From Desulfobulbaceae bacterium (lineage in GTDB: Bacteria > Desulfobacterota > Desulfobulbia > Desulfobulbales > SURF-16), in NCBI GenBank assembly GCA_023230525.1, contig JALNXE010000040.1, positions 1 through 35,580 on the forward strand: a stretch of 35,580 nucleotides of DNA, read 5' to 3'. Both the position numbers and the translations under genes were made by a program. The notes below the pieces were generated by a model that was not told where the DNA came from, did not search any database, and worked only from the letters and a program-made list of their open reading frames with translations. This document shows, piece after piece, positions 17,613 to 25,637 of this stretch (its first letter is position 1; every line of letters starts with the position of its first letter).

Positions 17613-18200
17613 CGCTCTTCCCCGTTTTTCCGGATCAAATTCGGTAAACTGCTCAAGATAAAGGCTTGCCAGACAAGCGCACTGCGGGGGGAAAAGAAAA
17701 TACTGCAGGATGGCCAGCGGCGGGACGATCGCCGCCGCCATATAGATAATGACCACCGGCACCACGGAAATAAGCAGCAGAAAGACCAGGTGCATGAAAA
17801 ATCCCTTTTCGCCGACCTTGCCTTTACTGGACCGCATGGCCGCGCCCATGGACAGCCCCTGATGCGCCATGAGAGGCAGCACATAAAGCCACCAGACGGT
17901 CATGAGAATGCCAGGCGCCAGCACCAGAAAATAGCCCAGCAGGATCAGCAGCATCATGAAAAAAACCGAAAAAAGCTCGCCAAAACGTTTCATGCCGGCA
18001 AAGAGGTCGTTAAACTCACACCGTTTTCCCGTCTCCAGCCAGCGGATCATGGCCAGCAGATAGCCACCCATGAGCGGGCCGACCAGCAGGCCCAGAGAAA
18101 GCGATATAAGCAACTGGACGAGACAGCCGCCGATAAAGAGGACGACAAACTCTTCCTGCATCATTTCGAGCATATTCTTTAAGTGGGCCTGGAAATTCAT
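17490..18200 (-). CDS. Polytopic membrane protein of unknown function
   Basis: 236 residues. An amphipathic N-terminus (MNFQAHLKNMLEMMQEEFVV) is followed by four to five membrane helices (about 20-50, 75-112, 137-160, 162-180). The pattern, including LVGPLMGGYLLAMIRWLETGKRCEFNDLFAGMKRF, resembles DUF975/DUF4013-type integral membrane proteins, in which glycine-rich helices surround a short cytoplasmic loop. The start is supported by AAGGA about 7 bases upstream. From about residue 192 the protein becomes Pro-rich and low in conservation signal (AEPPPCPPPVPEQ). This tail is read antisense to the end of the VanZ gene, so it may be a readthrough extension after loss of an earlier stop. Function unknown. 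Confidence 0.8.
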   Translation of the reverse strand: MNFQAHLKNMLEMMQEEFVVLFIGGCLVQLLISLSLGLLVGPLMGGYLLAMIRWLETGKRCEFNDLFAGMKRFGELFSVFFMMLLILLGYFLVLAPGILMTVWWLYVLPLMAHQGLSMGAAMRSSKGKVGEKGFFMHLVFLLLISVVPVVIIYMAAAIVPPLAILQYFLFPPQCACLASLYLEQFTEFDPEKRGRASAEAHGFSTPAEPPPCPPPVPEQHSQGRTACVRGNVQPAW

Positions 18201-18422
18201 GGGGGGTTCCTTGAGATTTTTCTGGACAACTGCCTGAGGCTGTCATATATTTAAGCATATACTTAAACGCCTTGCGGACAGCAGCAATCCGCTCTGCTTA
18301 GCGCCTGGCTCTCGGCGACAAAATAGGCGGCAGCGCAGCTGCTTTTGCCAAGACCGCCCACCAAAACCTTATTTTTATTATGACACGGAAACTGAATTTC
18401 ACAATATTGAAGGAGAAAAAAC

Positions 18423-18644
18423 ATGCCACTTTATGATTTCCGTTGCCAGCAGTGCAACAAAGCCTTTGAAGCCCTGTTGACCTCCAGCTCGGCGTCAGCC
18501 CTGGATGAGGTCAGATGCCCCAAGTGCGGCAGCAGCAAGGTGGTGAAAACCATCTCGGCGTCCAGTTACCGCCTGGCCTCAAGCAGTTCCACCCCCATCG
18601 GCAAGCCCCTGGGCGGTTGCGTCTCCAGGGGAGGTTTTTCCTGA
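18423..18644 (+). CDS. FmdB-family zinc ribbon protein
   Basis: 73 residues. The classic FmdB/CxxC_CxxC_SSSS pattern is clear: MPLYDFRCQQCNKAFE with Cys8 and Cys11, then RCPKCGS with the second pair, forming a single zinc ribbon. A Ser-rich low-complexity tail follows (SASSYRLASSSSTP), as is typical of the family. It is probably a small cytoplasmic regulator or nucleic-acid-binding protein; FmdB was named for a putative regulator of the formamidase operon in Methylophilus. The start is supported by GAAGGAG about 6 bases upstream. It stands alone between minus-strand genes. Confidence 0.93.
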   Translation: MPLYDFRCQQCNKAFEALLTSSSASALDEVRCPKCGSSKVVKTISASSYRLASSSSTPIGKPLGGCVSRGGFS

Positions 18645-18680
18645 GCATAATGATGGCGGCCGGTCAGGCCGTTAGTTAAG

Positions 18681-18762
18681 AGTGAGGAGTAAGGAGTGAG
18701 GAGTGAAAACCTTCTTTTGCCTTTTCTCCTCACTCCTCACTCCTCACTCCTTACTCCTCACT
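18681..18762. repeat. Long inverted repeat built of GTGAGGAGT units
   Basis: A 26-base arm (18681-18706) is perfectly complementary to 18737-18762. Each arm consists of tandem 7-10 base units of AGTGAGGAGT type, and the right arm carries extra copies (18727-18736). It lies between convergent genes (FmdB-like, plus; CoA-transferase, minus) and would form a very stable hairpin in either transcript. Confidence 0.85.
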
Positions 18763-18767
18763 GCTTT

Positions 18768-20663
18768 TCAAAAATCAATCCTGAAACTGTACACCCCTTC
18801 TTCCAGATGACTCTGCACCTTGAAGCCGGATTTATTGAAAATCGTCTGCATCCTCTTGTTTTCCCCCAGCACCTCCGCGGTAAACCCTGAAATACCGCTC
18901 CGTTTGGCAATGGTGATCAGATGGCGGAAAAGTGCTGAGCCGATCCCCCGGTTCTGCCACTCATCGCGGACGATAAAGGCCGCCTCGGCCCGGTTGGTCC
19001 GCTCGTCAAGATAATAACGTCCCACAGCGATCATCTCTTCCCCATGGGCGGCCGGCAGGGTGGCGACAATGGCCACATCCTTGCGGTGATCGATATACAC
19101 GAAGTTCTTGATCTGGGTATGGCCGAACCGGCTGCTTTTGCTCATGAAACGGTAATAGAGGGTCTCCTGGGACAGGGCGTAGAGCAGATCCCGCATGCTC
19201 TGCTCATCGGTGGGATGGATCGGCCGGAAGGTGATCAGGGTGCCGTCGTCAAGCAGCATGGAAGTCTTCATCTCGTCCGAGGCGACCACCATCTTGTCGC
19301 CGAAAGAGGCGAAATCCTGGCGGATATACCTGGCCGCTATGGCCTCGTTGAGCAGCTGCTCCCGGAAATCCGGATGGGCGATGCTGATGAGCGCCAGGGT
19401 CCTTTCCTCGATATTCTTGCCGTGCAGATAGGCGATGCCGAATTCGGTGACCACGTAGTGCACCTCGCCCCTGGTGGTGACTACCCCGGCCCCCCGGCTC
19501 AGCTGGCAGACAATCCGGGATTTCCCCGCCTTCTCATCCGTGGCGGGAAGAACAATGATGGCCTTGCCGTTCTTGGAACGGGCCGCACCCCGGTTGAAGT
19601 CAACCTGGCCGCCGATGCCGGAATAAAATTTTTCCCCCTCGGAGTCGGCGCAGACCTGGCCGGTCAGGTCAATTTCCAGGGCCATGTTGATGGAAACCAT
19701 CTTGCGCTGGCAGCTGATGATATAACTGTCATTGACATATTCCGTCGGTTTGAATGAAAAAAGAGGGTTCTGGTTAACCAGATCATAGAGTTTCTTGGTG
19801 CCCATGCAGAAACTGGTGACGATCTTGCCCTGGTCCATGGTTTTTCTGGACCCGGTCACCGCCCCGGATTCGATGAGTTCGATGGTGGCATCGGTGATCA
19901 TCTCCGTATGGATGCCCAGATCCTTCTTGTCGGTGAGGTAGTGCATGCAGGCCGCCGGGATGCGGCCGATACCAGGCACCCGGCCCAGTCCGAACTGGAC
20001 GGTTGAGCCGTCCTCCACCAGGGAGGCGACGTGCTTGGCAATCTTCTCCGACGCCTCGTGCATGGGCTTTGACACCCGCTCGATCAGCGGAATATCGGCC
20101 GGCACCAGGATGTCCAGGTCAAAGATGTCAAGCAGGGAATCGCCGAAGGTCCAGGGCATCTGTTTGTTCACCTGGGCAATGACCAGGGAACCGTTTTCCG
20201 CCGCACTCTTGACGATGTCCACGGAAATGCCCAGGCTCACCTTGCCCAGGATATCGGGCTCACTCACCTGAATCAGCACCACGTCCAGAGGCAGCTGGCC
20301 GGCCTTGAACAGCAGCGGAATATCGGAGAGCAGCATGGGGGTGTAACTGCCCAGCCCCTCCTGAATCAGGCCGCGCACATTCTGGCCGATAAAAAAACTG
20401 TTCACGGTAAAACTGTCGGCCAGCTTGGGACTGGCGTACGGGGCATCGCCCTTGGTCAGCAGATGCACGATCTCCACATCCGCCAGCTCCCCGGCCCGTT
20501 TGGTCAGAGCATCCACCAGCAGCTGGGGCTCGCCGCAGCCGGTGCCGATGAAAACCCGGTGCCCGTTTTTGACATGGGACAGGGCCTTCCTGGGGGTGGA
20601 GACCATGTCCTCATATTTTTCCTGCCAATGCGGATCGAACTCAACTCTTACTGGCTGCTTCAT
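18768..20663 (-). CDS. Acyl-CoA hydrolase/CoA-transferase fused to GNAT acetyltransferase
   Basis: 631 residues. Residues 1-470 are an acetyl-CoA hydrolase/transferase (4-hydroxybutyrate CoA-transferase-like), moving CoA between acetyl-CoA and carboxylic acids. The expected catalytic Glu lies in IHTEMITD (Glu254), and the glycine-rich CoA-binding loop is SGIGGQVDF (about 345-353). Residues about 478-631 form a GNAT N-acetyltransferase domain with the acetyl-CoA-binding motif DEWQNRGIGSALF. The start is supported by GAGG about 9 bases upstream. It lies 63 bases downstream of the ADP-forming acetyl-CoA synthetase on the same strand and is probably in one operon. The GNAT domain may acetylate a protein lysine, as in Pat-type control of acyl-CoA enzymes (inference). 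Confidence 0.93.
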   Translation of the reverse strand: MKQPVRVEFDPHWQEKYEDMVSTPRKALSHVKNGHRVFIGTGCGEPQLLVDALTKRAGELADVEIVHLLTKGDAPYASPKLADSFTVNSFFIGQNVRGLIQEGLGSYTPMLLSDIPLLFKAGQLPLDVVLIQVSEPDILGKVSLGISVDIVKSAAENGSLVIAQVNKQMPWTFGDSLLDIFDLDILVPADIPLIERVSKPMHEASEKIAKHVASLVEDGSTVQFGLGRVPGIGRIPAACMHYLTDKKDLGIHTEMITDATIELIESGAVTGSRKTMDQGKIVTSFCMGTKKLYDLVNQNPLFSFKPTEYVNDSYIISCQRKMVSINMALEIDLTGQVCADSEGEKFYSGIGGQVDFNRGAARSKNGKAIIVLPATDEKAGKSRIVCQLSRGAGVVTTRGEVHYVVTEFGIAYLHGKNIEERTLALISIAHPDFREQLLNEAIAARYIRQDFASFGDKMVVASDEMKTSMLLDDGTLITFRPIHPTDEQSMRDLLYALSQETLYYRFMSKSSRFGHTQIKNFVYIDHRKDVAIVATLPAAHGEEMIAVGRYYLDERTNRAEAAFIVRDEWQNRGIGSALFRHLITIAKRSGISGFTAEVLGENKRMQTIFNKSGFKVQSHLEEGVYSFRIDF

Positions 20664-20726
20664 ATATTCAACCTCGATTTAACAATGGGCTACGCAACTA
20701 AAAAACCATCCGGCCTGCAAGAAATG

Positions 20727-22826
20727 CTAGGCCGAAAGAGGCCGCAGGGTCATGCGGGCATCGGCGACCACCGCCGCCCCCCCGATTTCTCCGACAATAA
20801 AGGGATTGATATCCAGTTCCTGAATCTCGGGAAAATCAGTGGTCAGCTGGCTGATGCGCTGCAGCCCGTTGGCAATGGCCTCCAGATCAACCCCCTTCTG
20901 TCCCCTTTTTCCCTTGAGAATTTCATAGGAACGGGTGGTAAGCAGCATCTGCACCGCCTCTTCCGAGGTGATGGGCGCCAGATGAAAGGTGACATCCTTC
21001 ATGACCTCGACAAAGATGCCGCCCAGACCGAACATCAGCATGGGGCCGAACTGGGGATCGCGGCTCATGCCGATGATGACCTCCAGGCCGGTGTCCACCA
21101 TCTTCTCCACATAAACGCCCTCGATGCGGGCATCCGGCGCCTTTTCCCTGATGCGGAGCATCATCAGATCATAGGCATCCCGCACCTTGCCGGCTGAGGC
21201 GAGGTTAAGCTGCACCCCGCCCAGGTCGGTCTTGTGCACGATATCCGGGGAGACAATCTTCATGGCGGCCGGAAAGCCCACCCTTTTGGCGATCTCGATG
21301 GCCTCATCGGAACTGGAGGCGAGTTTGCCTTCAGGGATGCGGAAGCCGTAGGCATCGAGAATACTCTTGGCCTTCACCTCGCCGAGATGGAGACGGCCGG
21401 TGCGCTGGTGGCGGGTGATGATGCGCTCCGCCCGCCGCCGGTTCACCGGAAACCGGGTCACCACCCTGGGCGGCCGCTGCTTCCAGGAGGCATACTCATA
21501 CATGGCCTTAAGCGCCTCCACGGCCCGCTCGGGGGAATCATATTCCGGCAGGCCCGCCTCGCCCAGCTCGGCCCGGCCGGGCATGACGCCCTTGCCGCCC
21601 ATGAAGGAGGCCAGCACCGGCTTCTGGCGATTCAATTTGGAGGCGATGGCCCGGGCCGTTTCCGCCGGCCGGGTCATGGCCTGGGGAGTGAGGATGACGA
21701 TAATGGCGTCAACCTCATCATCATTTAAGGCCGCCTCAATGGCCGCCACATAACGCTCGGGATCGGCATCGCCCAGCACGTCGATGGGATTGCCGGTGCT
21801 GGCGGCGGTGGGCAGCTTCAACCGCAGGGTGTCGGCGATGGCGCGGTTCAAGCTGGTTACCTCAAGCCCGGCCTTTTCCACGGCATCGGCCACCATGGTG
21901 CCTGGACCGCCGGCATTGGTGATGATCAGCACCCGCTTGCCCTTGGGCAGGGGCTGCATGGAAAAGGCGGTGACAAAATCAAACAGCTCCTGGAAGGTAT
22001 CGGCCCGGATCACGCCGGACCGCTTAAAGGCGGCGCCATAGGCCGTATCCACCCCGGCCAGCACGCCGGTATGGGAGGCGGCGGCCTTGAGACCCGCAAC
22101 CGTGGTGCCGGATTTCAAAATGACCACCGGCTTGAAGGAGGAGGCCTCCTCCGCCGCCTTGACGAAATTATCCCCTGAACTGATATCTTCGAGATAACCG
22201 GCGATTACCTTGGTCTGGTCGTCGTGGGCCAGGGTGCGCAGCAGATCCACCTCGGAGAGATCCGCCTTGTTGCCGATGCTGATCACCTTGGAGAGTCCCA
22301 TGCGCCGCGCCGCCGCCTGGTCGAGAATGGCGGTGCAGAGCGCCCCTGACTGGGAAATCACCGCCACTCCGCCGCTTTCGGGCATCAGCCCGGCGAAAGA
22401 GGCGTTGAGCTTGCTTTCGGTATTGATGAGCCCCAGACAGTTGGGACCCAGCATGCGCACGTTGCGGCTCTTGCACAGGGAGGCGATTTTTTTCTCCAGG
22501 GCCGCGCCCTCTTCCCCGGTTTCCTTGAAGCCCGCGGAAATGACGATGATGGCGCCGCAGCCGGCATCGAGGGAATCCCGCACGGCGTTTTCCACCAGGT
22601 TACGGGGCACGACAATGACGCTGAGCTCCACCCCTTTGCCGTACTGCTGCAGCGTAGGGTAGCATTTAAGGCCAAGAACCTCGTCGGCCGCGGGATTGAC
22701 TGGCACAATCGGCCCGCCAAAACCGCCACTCAGCAAATTTGCCAGGATATCGTGGCCGACCTTTCCCGGGGTCCGGGAGGCACCGATAACCGCCACACTT
22801 TTCGGAGAGAGCAAGGAATCTAACAT
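20727..22826 (-). CDS. Acetate-CoA ligase (ADP-forming), fused alpha/beta subunits
   Basis: 699 residues from ATG 22826; a TTG two codons upstream is also possible, but GGTGG sits 7 bases before the ATG. It catalyses acetyl-CoA (or another acyl-CoA) + ADP + Pi to acid + ATP + CoA, a substrate-level phosphorylation. Order: CoA-binding Rossmann domain (SVAVIGASRTPGKVG near the N-terminus), two succinyl-CoA-ligase-like domains with the conserved phosphohistidine motif AASHTG (about 256), and a C-terminal ATP-grasp domain (KIVSPDIVHKTDLGGV; MLMFGLGGIFVEV). All parts expected of the fused NDP-forming family are present. With the downstream CoA-transferase/GNAT fusion it forms an acyl-CoA/acetate module consistent with acetate-producing or fermentative metabolism. 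Confidence 0.94.
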   Translation of the reverse strand: MLDSLLSPKSVAVIGASRTPGKVGHDILANLLSGGFGGPIVPVNPAADEVLGLKCYPTLQQYGKGVELSVIVVPRNLVENAVRDSLDAGCGAIIVISAGFKETGEEGAALEKKIASLCKSRNVRMLGPNCLGLINTESKLNASFAGLMPESGGVAVISQSGALCTAILDQAAARRMGLSKVISIGNKADLSEVDLLRTLAHDDQTKVIAGYLEDISSGDNFVKAAEEASSFKPVVILKSGTTVAGLKAAASHTGVLAGVDTAYGAAFKRSGVIRADTFQELFDFVTAFSMQPLPKGKRVLIITNAGGPGTMVADAVEKAGLEVTSLNRAIADTLRLKLPTAASTGNPIDVLGDADPERYVAAIEAALNDDEVDAIIVILTPQAMTRPAETARAIASKLNRQKPVLASFMGGKGVMPGRAELGEAGLPEYDSPERAVEALKAMYEYASWKQRPPRVVTRFPVNRRRAERIITRHQRTGRLHLGEVKAKSILDAYGFRIPEGKLASSSDEAIEIAKRVGFPAAMKIVSPDIVHKTDLGGVQLNLASAGKVRDAYDLMMLRIREKAPDARIEGVYVEKMVDTGLEVIIGMSRDPQFGPMLMFGLGGIFVEVMKDVTFHLAPITSEEAVQMLLTTRSYEILKGKRGQKGVDLEAIANGLQRISQLTTDFPEIQELDINPFIVGEIGGAAVVADARMTLRPLSA

Positions 22827-22996
22827 GGGCAATCCACCAATGGCTTAAAGAGCATCGCTCCGGACTTGGCCGGGCAACACTCAGGTTAAAAAAACACAGT
22901 CCATTTTTTTAATGGCCGCAAGCCTGCATTTTTTCCAATTCCTACCTGAACCGTTGCAATAAACAGCGTAGTCATTCTGAAAACCGAAACAGCAGA

Positions 22997-23050
22997 AGGA
23001 GCCGTACAGGAACCGCTCAGAATGGTACAGGTTATTGCGTAACGGCTCCT
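22997..23050. repeat. Palindromic repeat copy C
   Basis: Outer arms AGGAGCCGT (22997-23005) and ACGGCTCCT (23042-23050) are perfectly complementary. The right arm (GTTATTGCGTAACGGCTCC) resembles copies A and B. The interior is more diverged and pairs poorly. Confidence 0.65.
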
Positions 23051-23108
23051 AAATAAAATTGTCAAACTGCCGGGTGTGAACTATATATTGCAACTGCTCA
23101 GGTTGTTT

Positions 23109-23128
23109 AGACTATTAGGTTATAGTCT
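23109..23128. other. Short perfect hairpin
   Basis: AGACTAT (23109-23115) pairs perfectly with ATAGTCT (23122-23128) around a six-base loop, followed by only two more T. It could be an operator or a weak terminator; no gene is close. Confidence 0.35.
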
Positions 23129-23457
23129 TTTAGCAAAACCGCTGGGGATAACGGCTGCAAAACGTGTTTCATCTGGTATTTTCCCTTTGCTGACAGTCTA
23201 AACACCTGCAGGCTATCCACCTTGGTTAGTCCTCTATACTTACCATTAAAATGGTCAAAAGACCATGGAAATAGTTTTTATAACTGCGAGAATTTGTTAA
23301 ATAAATTAAAGAAACACTGAGAGCTTGTCCGAAAATAATCGGCAGACATCCCGCGCCATTGTCCCGGACCACCGGTCTTGGCCGCCCAAAGCCCCTGTCA
23401 GACAAAAAAAAGGCCGGGGCCACATCCTGCCATGCAAAAAAATGATACGGTAAAACG

Positions 23458-24810
23458 ATGGTAAAAAAAGAGCATAACGGCGACGGCCAGACTGCAGGCA
23501 CCACCGACCTGCAGACCCTGTTCATGGAGGCGGTGCAGTTGCACCAGAGCAAGCAACTGGCCCAGGCCGAGGAAAGGTATCTCCTCATCCTCCAGGCCCT
23601 GCCCGGTAACGGCAAGGTGTTGGGCAACCTGGGTATCCTCTACCGGGACCAGCAGCGTTACCCGGAGGCTGAGCAGTGCTATAGCCAGGCCCTGGAGCGC
23701 GACCCGGACGACCCCCTGCTGCACCTCAATCTGGGGGCGGTGCAAGAGGCCAGGGGTGAGCTGGGCCGGGCCGCCTCCTGCTTCCGCCGGGCTCTCGAAC
23801 TCCAGCCGGCCAACGCCAAGGCCTTGAACAACCTGGGCAAGGTGCTCTGCCTGCAGGGGCTGCTGGCCGAGGCCGAGGCCGCCGTTCAGAGAGCCCTGCG
23901 GCTTGAACCCCGCTACCCCATGGCCTTAAACAACCTCGGCGTCATTTACAGCAAGCAGGGAAAAAACGAGGCGGCCATCGGCTGCCTGAAAAAATCCCTG
24001 GCCCTGCAGCCGGGGGATGTCAACACCCTGTACAACCTGGCCGGGGTCTACAACACGGCGGAGAAAAACGAGGAGGCAGCCCTGTGCCTGCGGCAGGTTG
24101 TTGAACTTGATCCCAACCACGCCGCAGCCCGGCACATGCTGGCCGCCTGCTCCGGCGCCACCACGGAAAGCGCGCCCCCGCAGTATGTGGAACACACCTT
24201 TGATCTGTATGCGGCAAGCTTTGACGCCCATCTGGAGGGCAAACTGCAGTACACCGTGCCCGCCGCCCTGGGCGCTTTGCTGCAGGAAATCTCCGGCGGC
24301 CAGCGTTTTGCCAGGGCCATTGACCTCGGCTGCGGCACCGGGTTATCCGGCCGGCCGTTTCGGGACCTGGCCGCAAGCCTCATCGGCATTGACCTGTCCG
24401 CCAACATGCTGGCCAGGGCCAAGGAAAAAAACATCTATGACCGGCTCATCCGCCAGGACATCACCGCCTTCCTGGAGGGCTGCCCGGAGCAATTCGACCT
24501 CTTCATTGCCACCGATGTCTTTATCTACGTGGGCAAACTTGACAGGATCTTCGTAGCCGTCAGCCGCTCTGCCGCACCGGGCGCCTTTTTCGTCTTTTCC
24601 ATCGAACGGGCGGATGACGAGGATGATTACCGGCTGCGCTGTTCCGGCCGCTACGCCCAGTCCCCCGGCTCTATCAACCGGCTGGCCGCGGCAAATGACT
24701 TTACCGTGGCGGCCTGCCGCGACCACGGCATCCGCCGGGAAAAACAGCAGTGGATTGCCGGCAACCTCTTTATCCTGAAAAAAAATGGGCCGCCCCCCGC
24801 CGCGCCCTAA
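23458..24810 (+). CDS. TPR-repeat protein fused to SAM-dependent methyltransferase
   Basis: 450 residues. Residues about 12-225 contain five to six tetratricopeptide repeats, each with the A-x-x-x-[FY]-x-x-A-L-x-L-x-P pattern (for example AEAAVQRALRLEPRYPMALNNLG). Residues about 235-445 form a class I methyltransferase with motif I AIDLGCGTGLSG (about 283-294), a LIGIDLSANML motif II and DLFIATDVFIYVG motif IV. No membrane segment or signal peptide, so cytoplasmic. This architecture is known from predicted TPR-methyltransferases of unknown substrate; the TPR part probably presents a protein target. The ribosome-binding site is weak. No operon partner: the next gene is over 800 bases away. Confidence 0.9.
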   Translation: MVKKEHNGDGQTAGTTDLQTLFMEAVQLHQSKQLAQAEERYLLILQALPGNGKVLGNLGILYRDQQRYPEAEQCYSQALERDPDDPLLHLNLGAVQEARGELGRAASCFRRALELQPANAKALNNLGKVLCLQGLLAEAEAAVQRALRLEPRYPMALNNLGVIYSKQGKNEAAIGCLKKSLALQPGDVNTLYNLAGVYNTAEKNEEAALCLRQVVELDPNHAAARHMLAACSGATTESAPPQYVEHTFDLYAASFDAHLEGKLQYTVPAALGALLQEISGGQRFARAIDLGCGTGLSGRPFRDLAASLIGIDLSANMLARAKEKNIYDRLIRQDITAFLEGCPEQFDLFIATDVFIYVGKLDRIFVAVSRSAAPGAFFVFSIERADDEDDYRLRCSGRYAQSPGSINRLAAANDFTVAACRDHGIRREKQQWIAGNLFILKKNGPPPAAP

Positions 24811-25637
24811 TCCGCCCCAGCGCCTCACCATCAGTGGCCGCTTCCTCCCTATGGGAGTCAACCCGGCGATTCCGCTCCATCCATACCGCATTTTTACCCC
24901 TCCCCGGCGGCTCCCCGGCCTTGCCGGCATCCGGTATATTCACCTAAAATATGACAGGAAAAATGGCTGTCATTTCAAAGCTGAATCTCTTTGTGCAAAG
25001 GCATTCAAGATATTATCCGCTCAATATAATAAACAGGATTTTTTTCATTAAGTCTTTGCAAAGCGACCACTTTGTGATACAAAAATCATAACATCATGCC
25101 TGGGAAATAATCCCCAGGTTTGGGCGGCAATTGCCCTTATGATTTTTTACATCCCGGCCCGGCCCCTTGTGCCCGAATGTTCCTCTACCTGGATGACTTT
25201 TCCAGCACGGTAAATAAAAAGTTGGCACGCTTCATTTGCAAGCAGTCCTTTACCAGATCCATTTATTGCCCCGCACCCCCCTCGCCCCTGCCCTATAAGA
25301 ATTTTATTAAATACTTCCATATCAGCCGGCTAGCATTTTCCGCCCTGGCGAAATACAGCGCCGGAAAAAGGCTATTTCATTTTTGCTTATCCCCACGAGC
25401 CCCCGTAATCACCTTAAAAGTTTTATTGGGGGGAAGGGACGCAGCAGTTACCCGTGTACCGTTTTTATCCGTGCCGTCATTGCGGCATGTTTCAAGCCTG
25501 AATGCTTGCGGTTTCGCGGCCTGCGACTCGGCAGCTCAACCAGCGCCGAGCCCCCAGGCTTCTTCATCATCCGGGTGCCAGCCGCCGGAAAAATGGTTGG
25601 CGCAAAGGAAAAAAAACAAAAAGGAGGATCAGAGGAA
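24811..25637. other. Long leader/intergenic region upstream of the selenocytochrome operon
   Basis: 827 bases without credible coding; the open frame at 25120-25641 has a composition unlike a protein and runs out of frame with the cytochrome. Small hairpins occur at 25099-25118 (CCTGGG/CCCAGG) and at 25578-25602 (GCCAGCC/GGTTGGC, one G-T pair), the latter close to the ribosome-binding site. A GC-rich block (25500-25600) could fold extensively. I looked for a c-di-GMP (GEMM) riboswitch and saw no matching core. The region should contain the operon promoter, but no convincing box was found. Confidence 0.4.

Larger units (their letters stand above)
22833..23457. other. Intergenic region with palindromes
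   Basis: About 625 bases between the start of the acetate-CoA ligase (minus) and the TPR-methyltransferase (plus). It contains palindrome copy C (22997-23050) and a small perfect hairpin (23109-23128), plus AT-rich stretches around 23060-23130 and 23270-23320. No coding region with credible composition was found. Confidence 0.5.

Noticed and set aside
25223..25240. Sigma-54-like sequence TTGGCACGCTTCATTTGCA
   Set aside because: GG and GC are 12 bases apart instead of the strict 10 required.
24811..25637. c-di-GMP (GEMM) riboswitch before the cytochrome
   Set aside because: A GGGACGCAG stretch at 25436 resembles part of the core, but the rest of the conserved core is missing.
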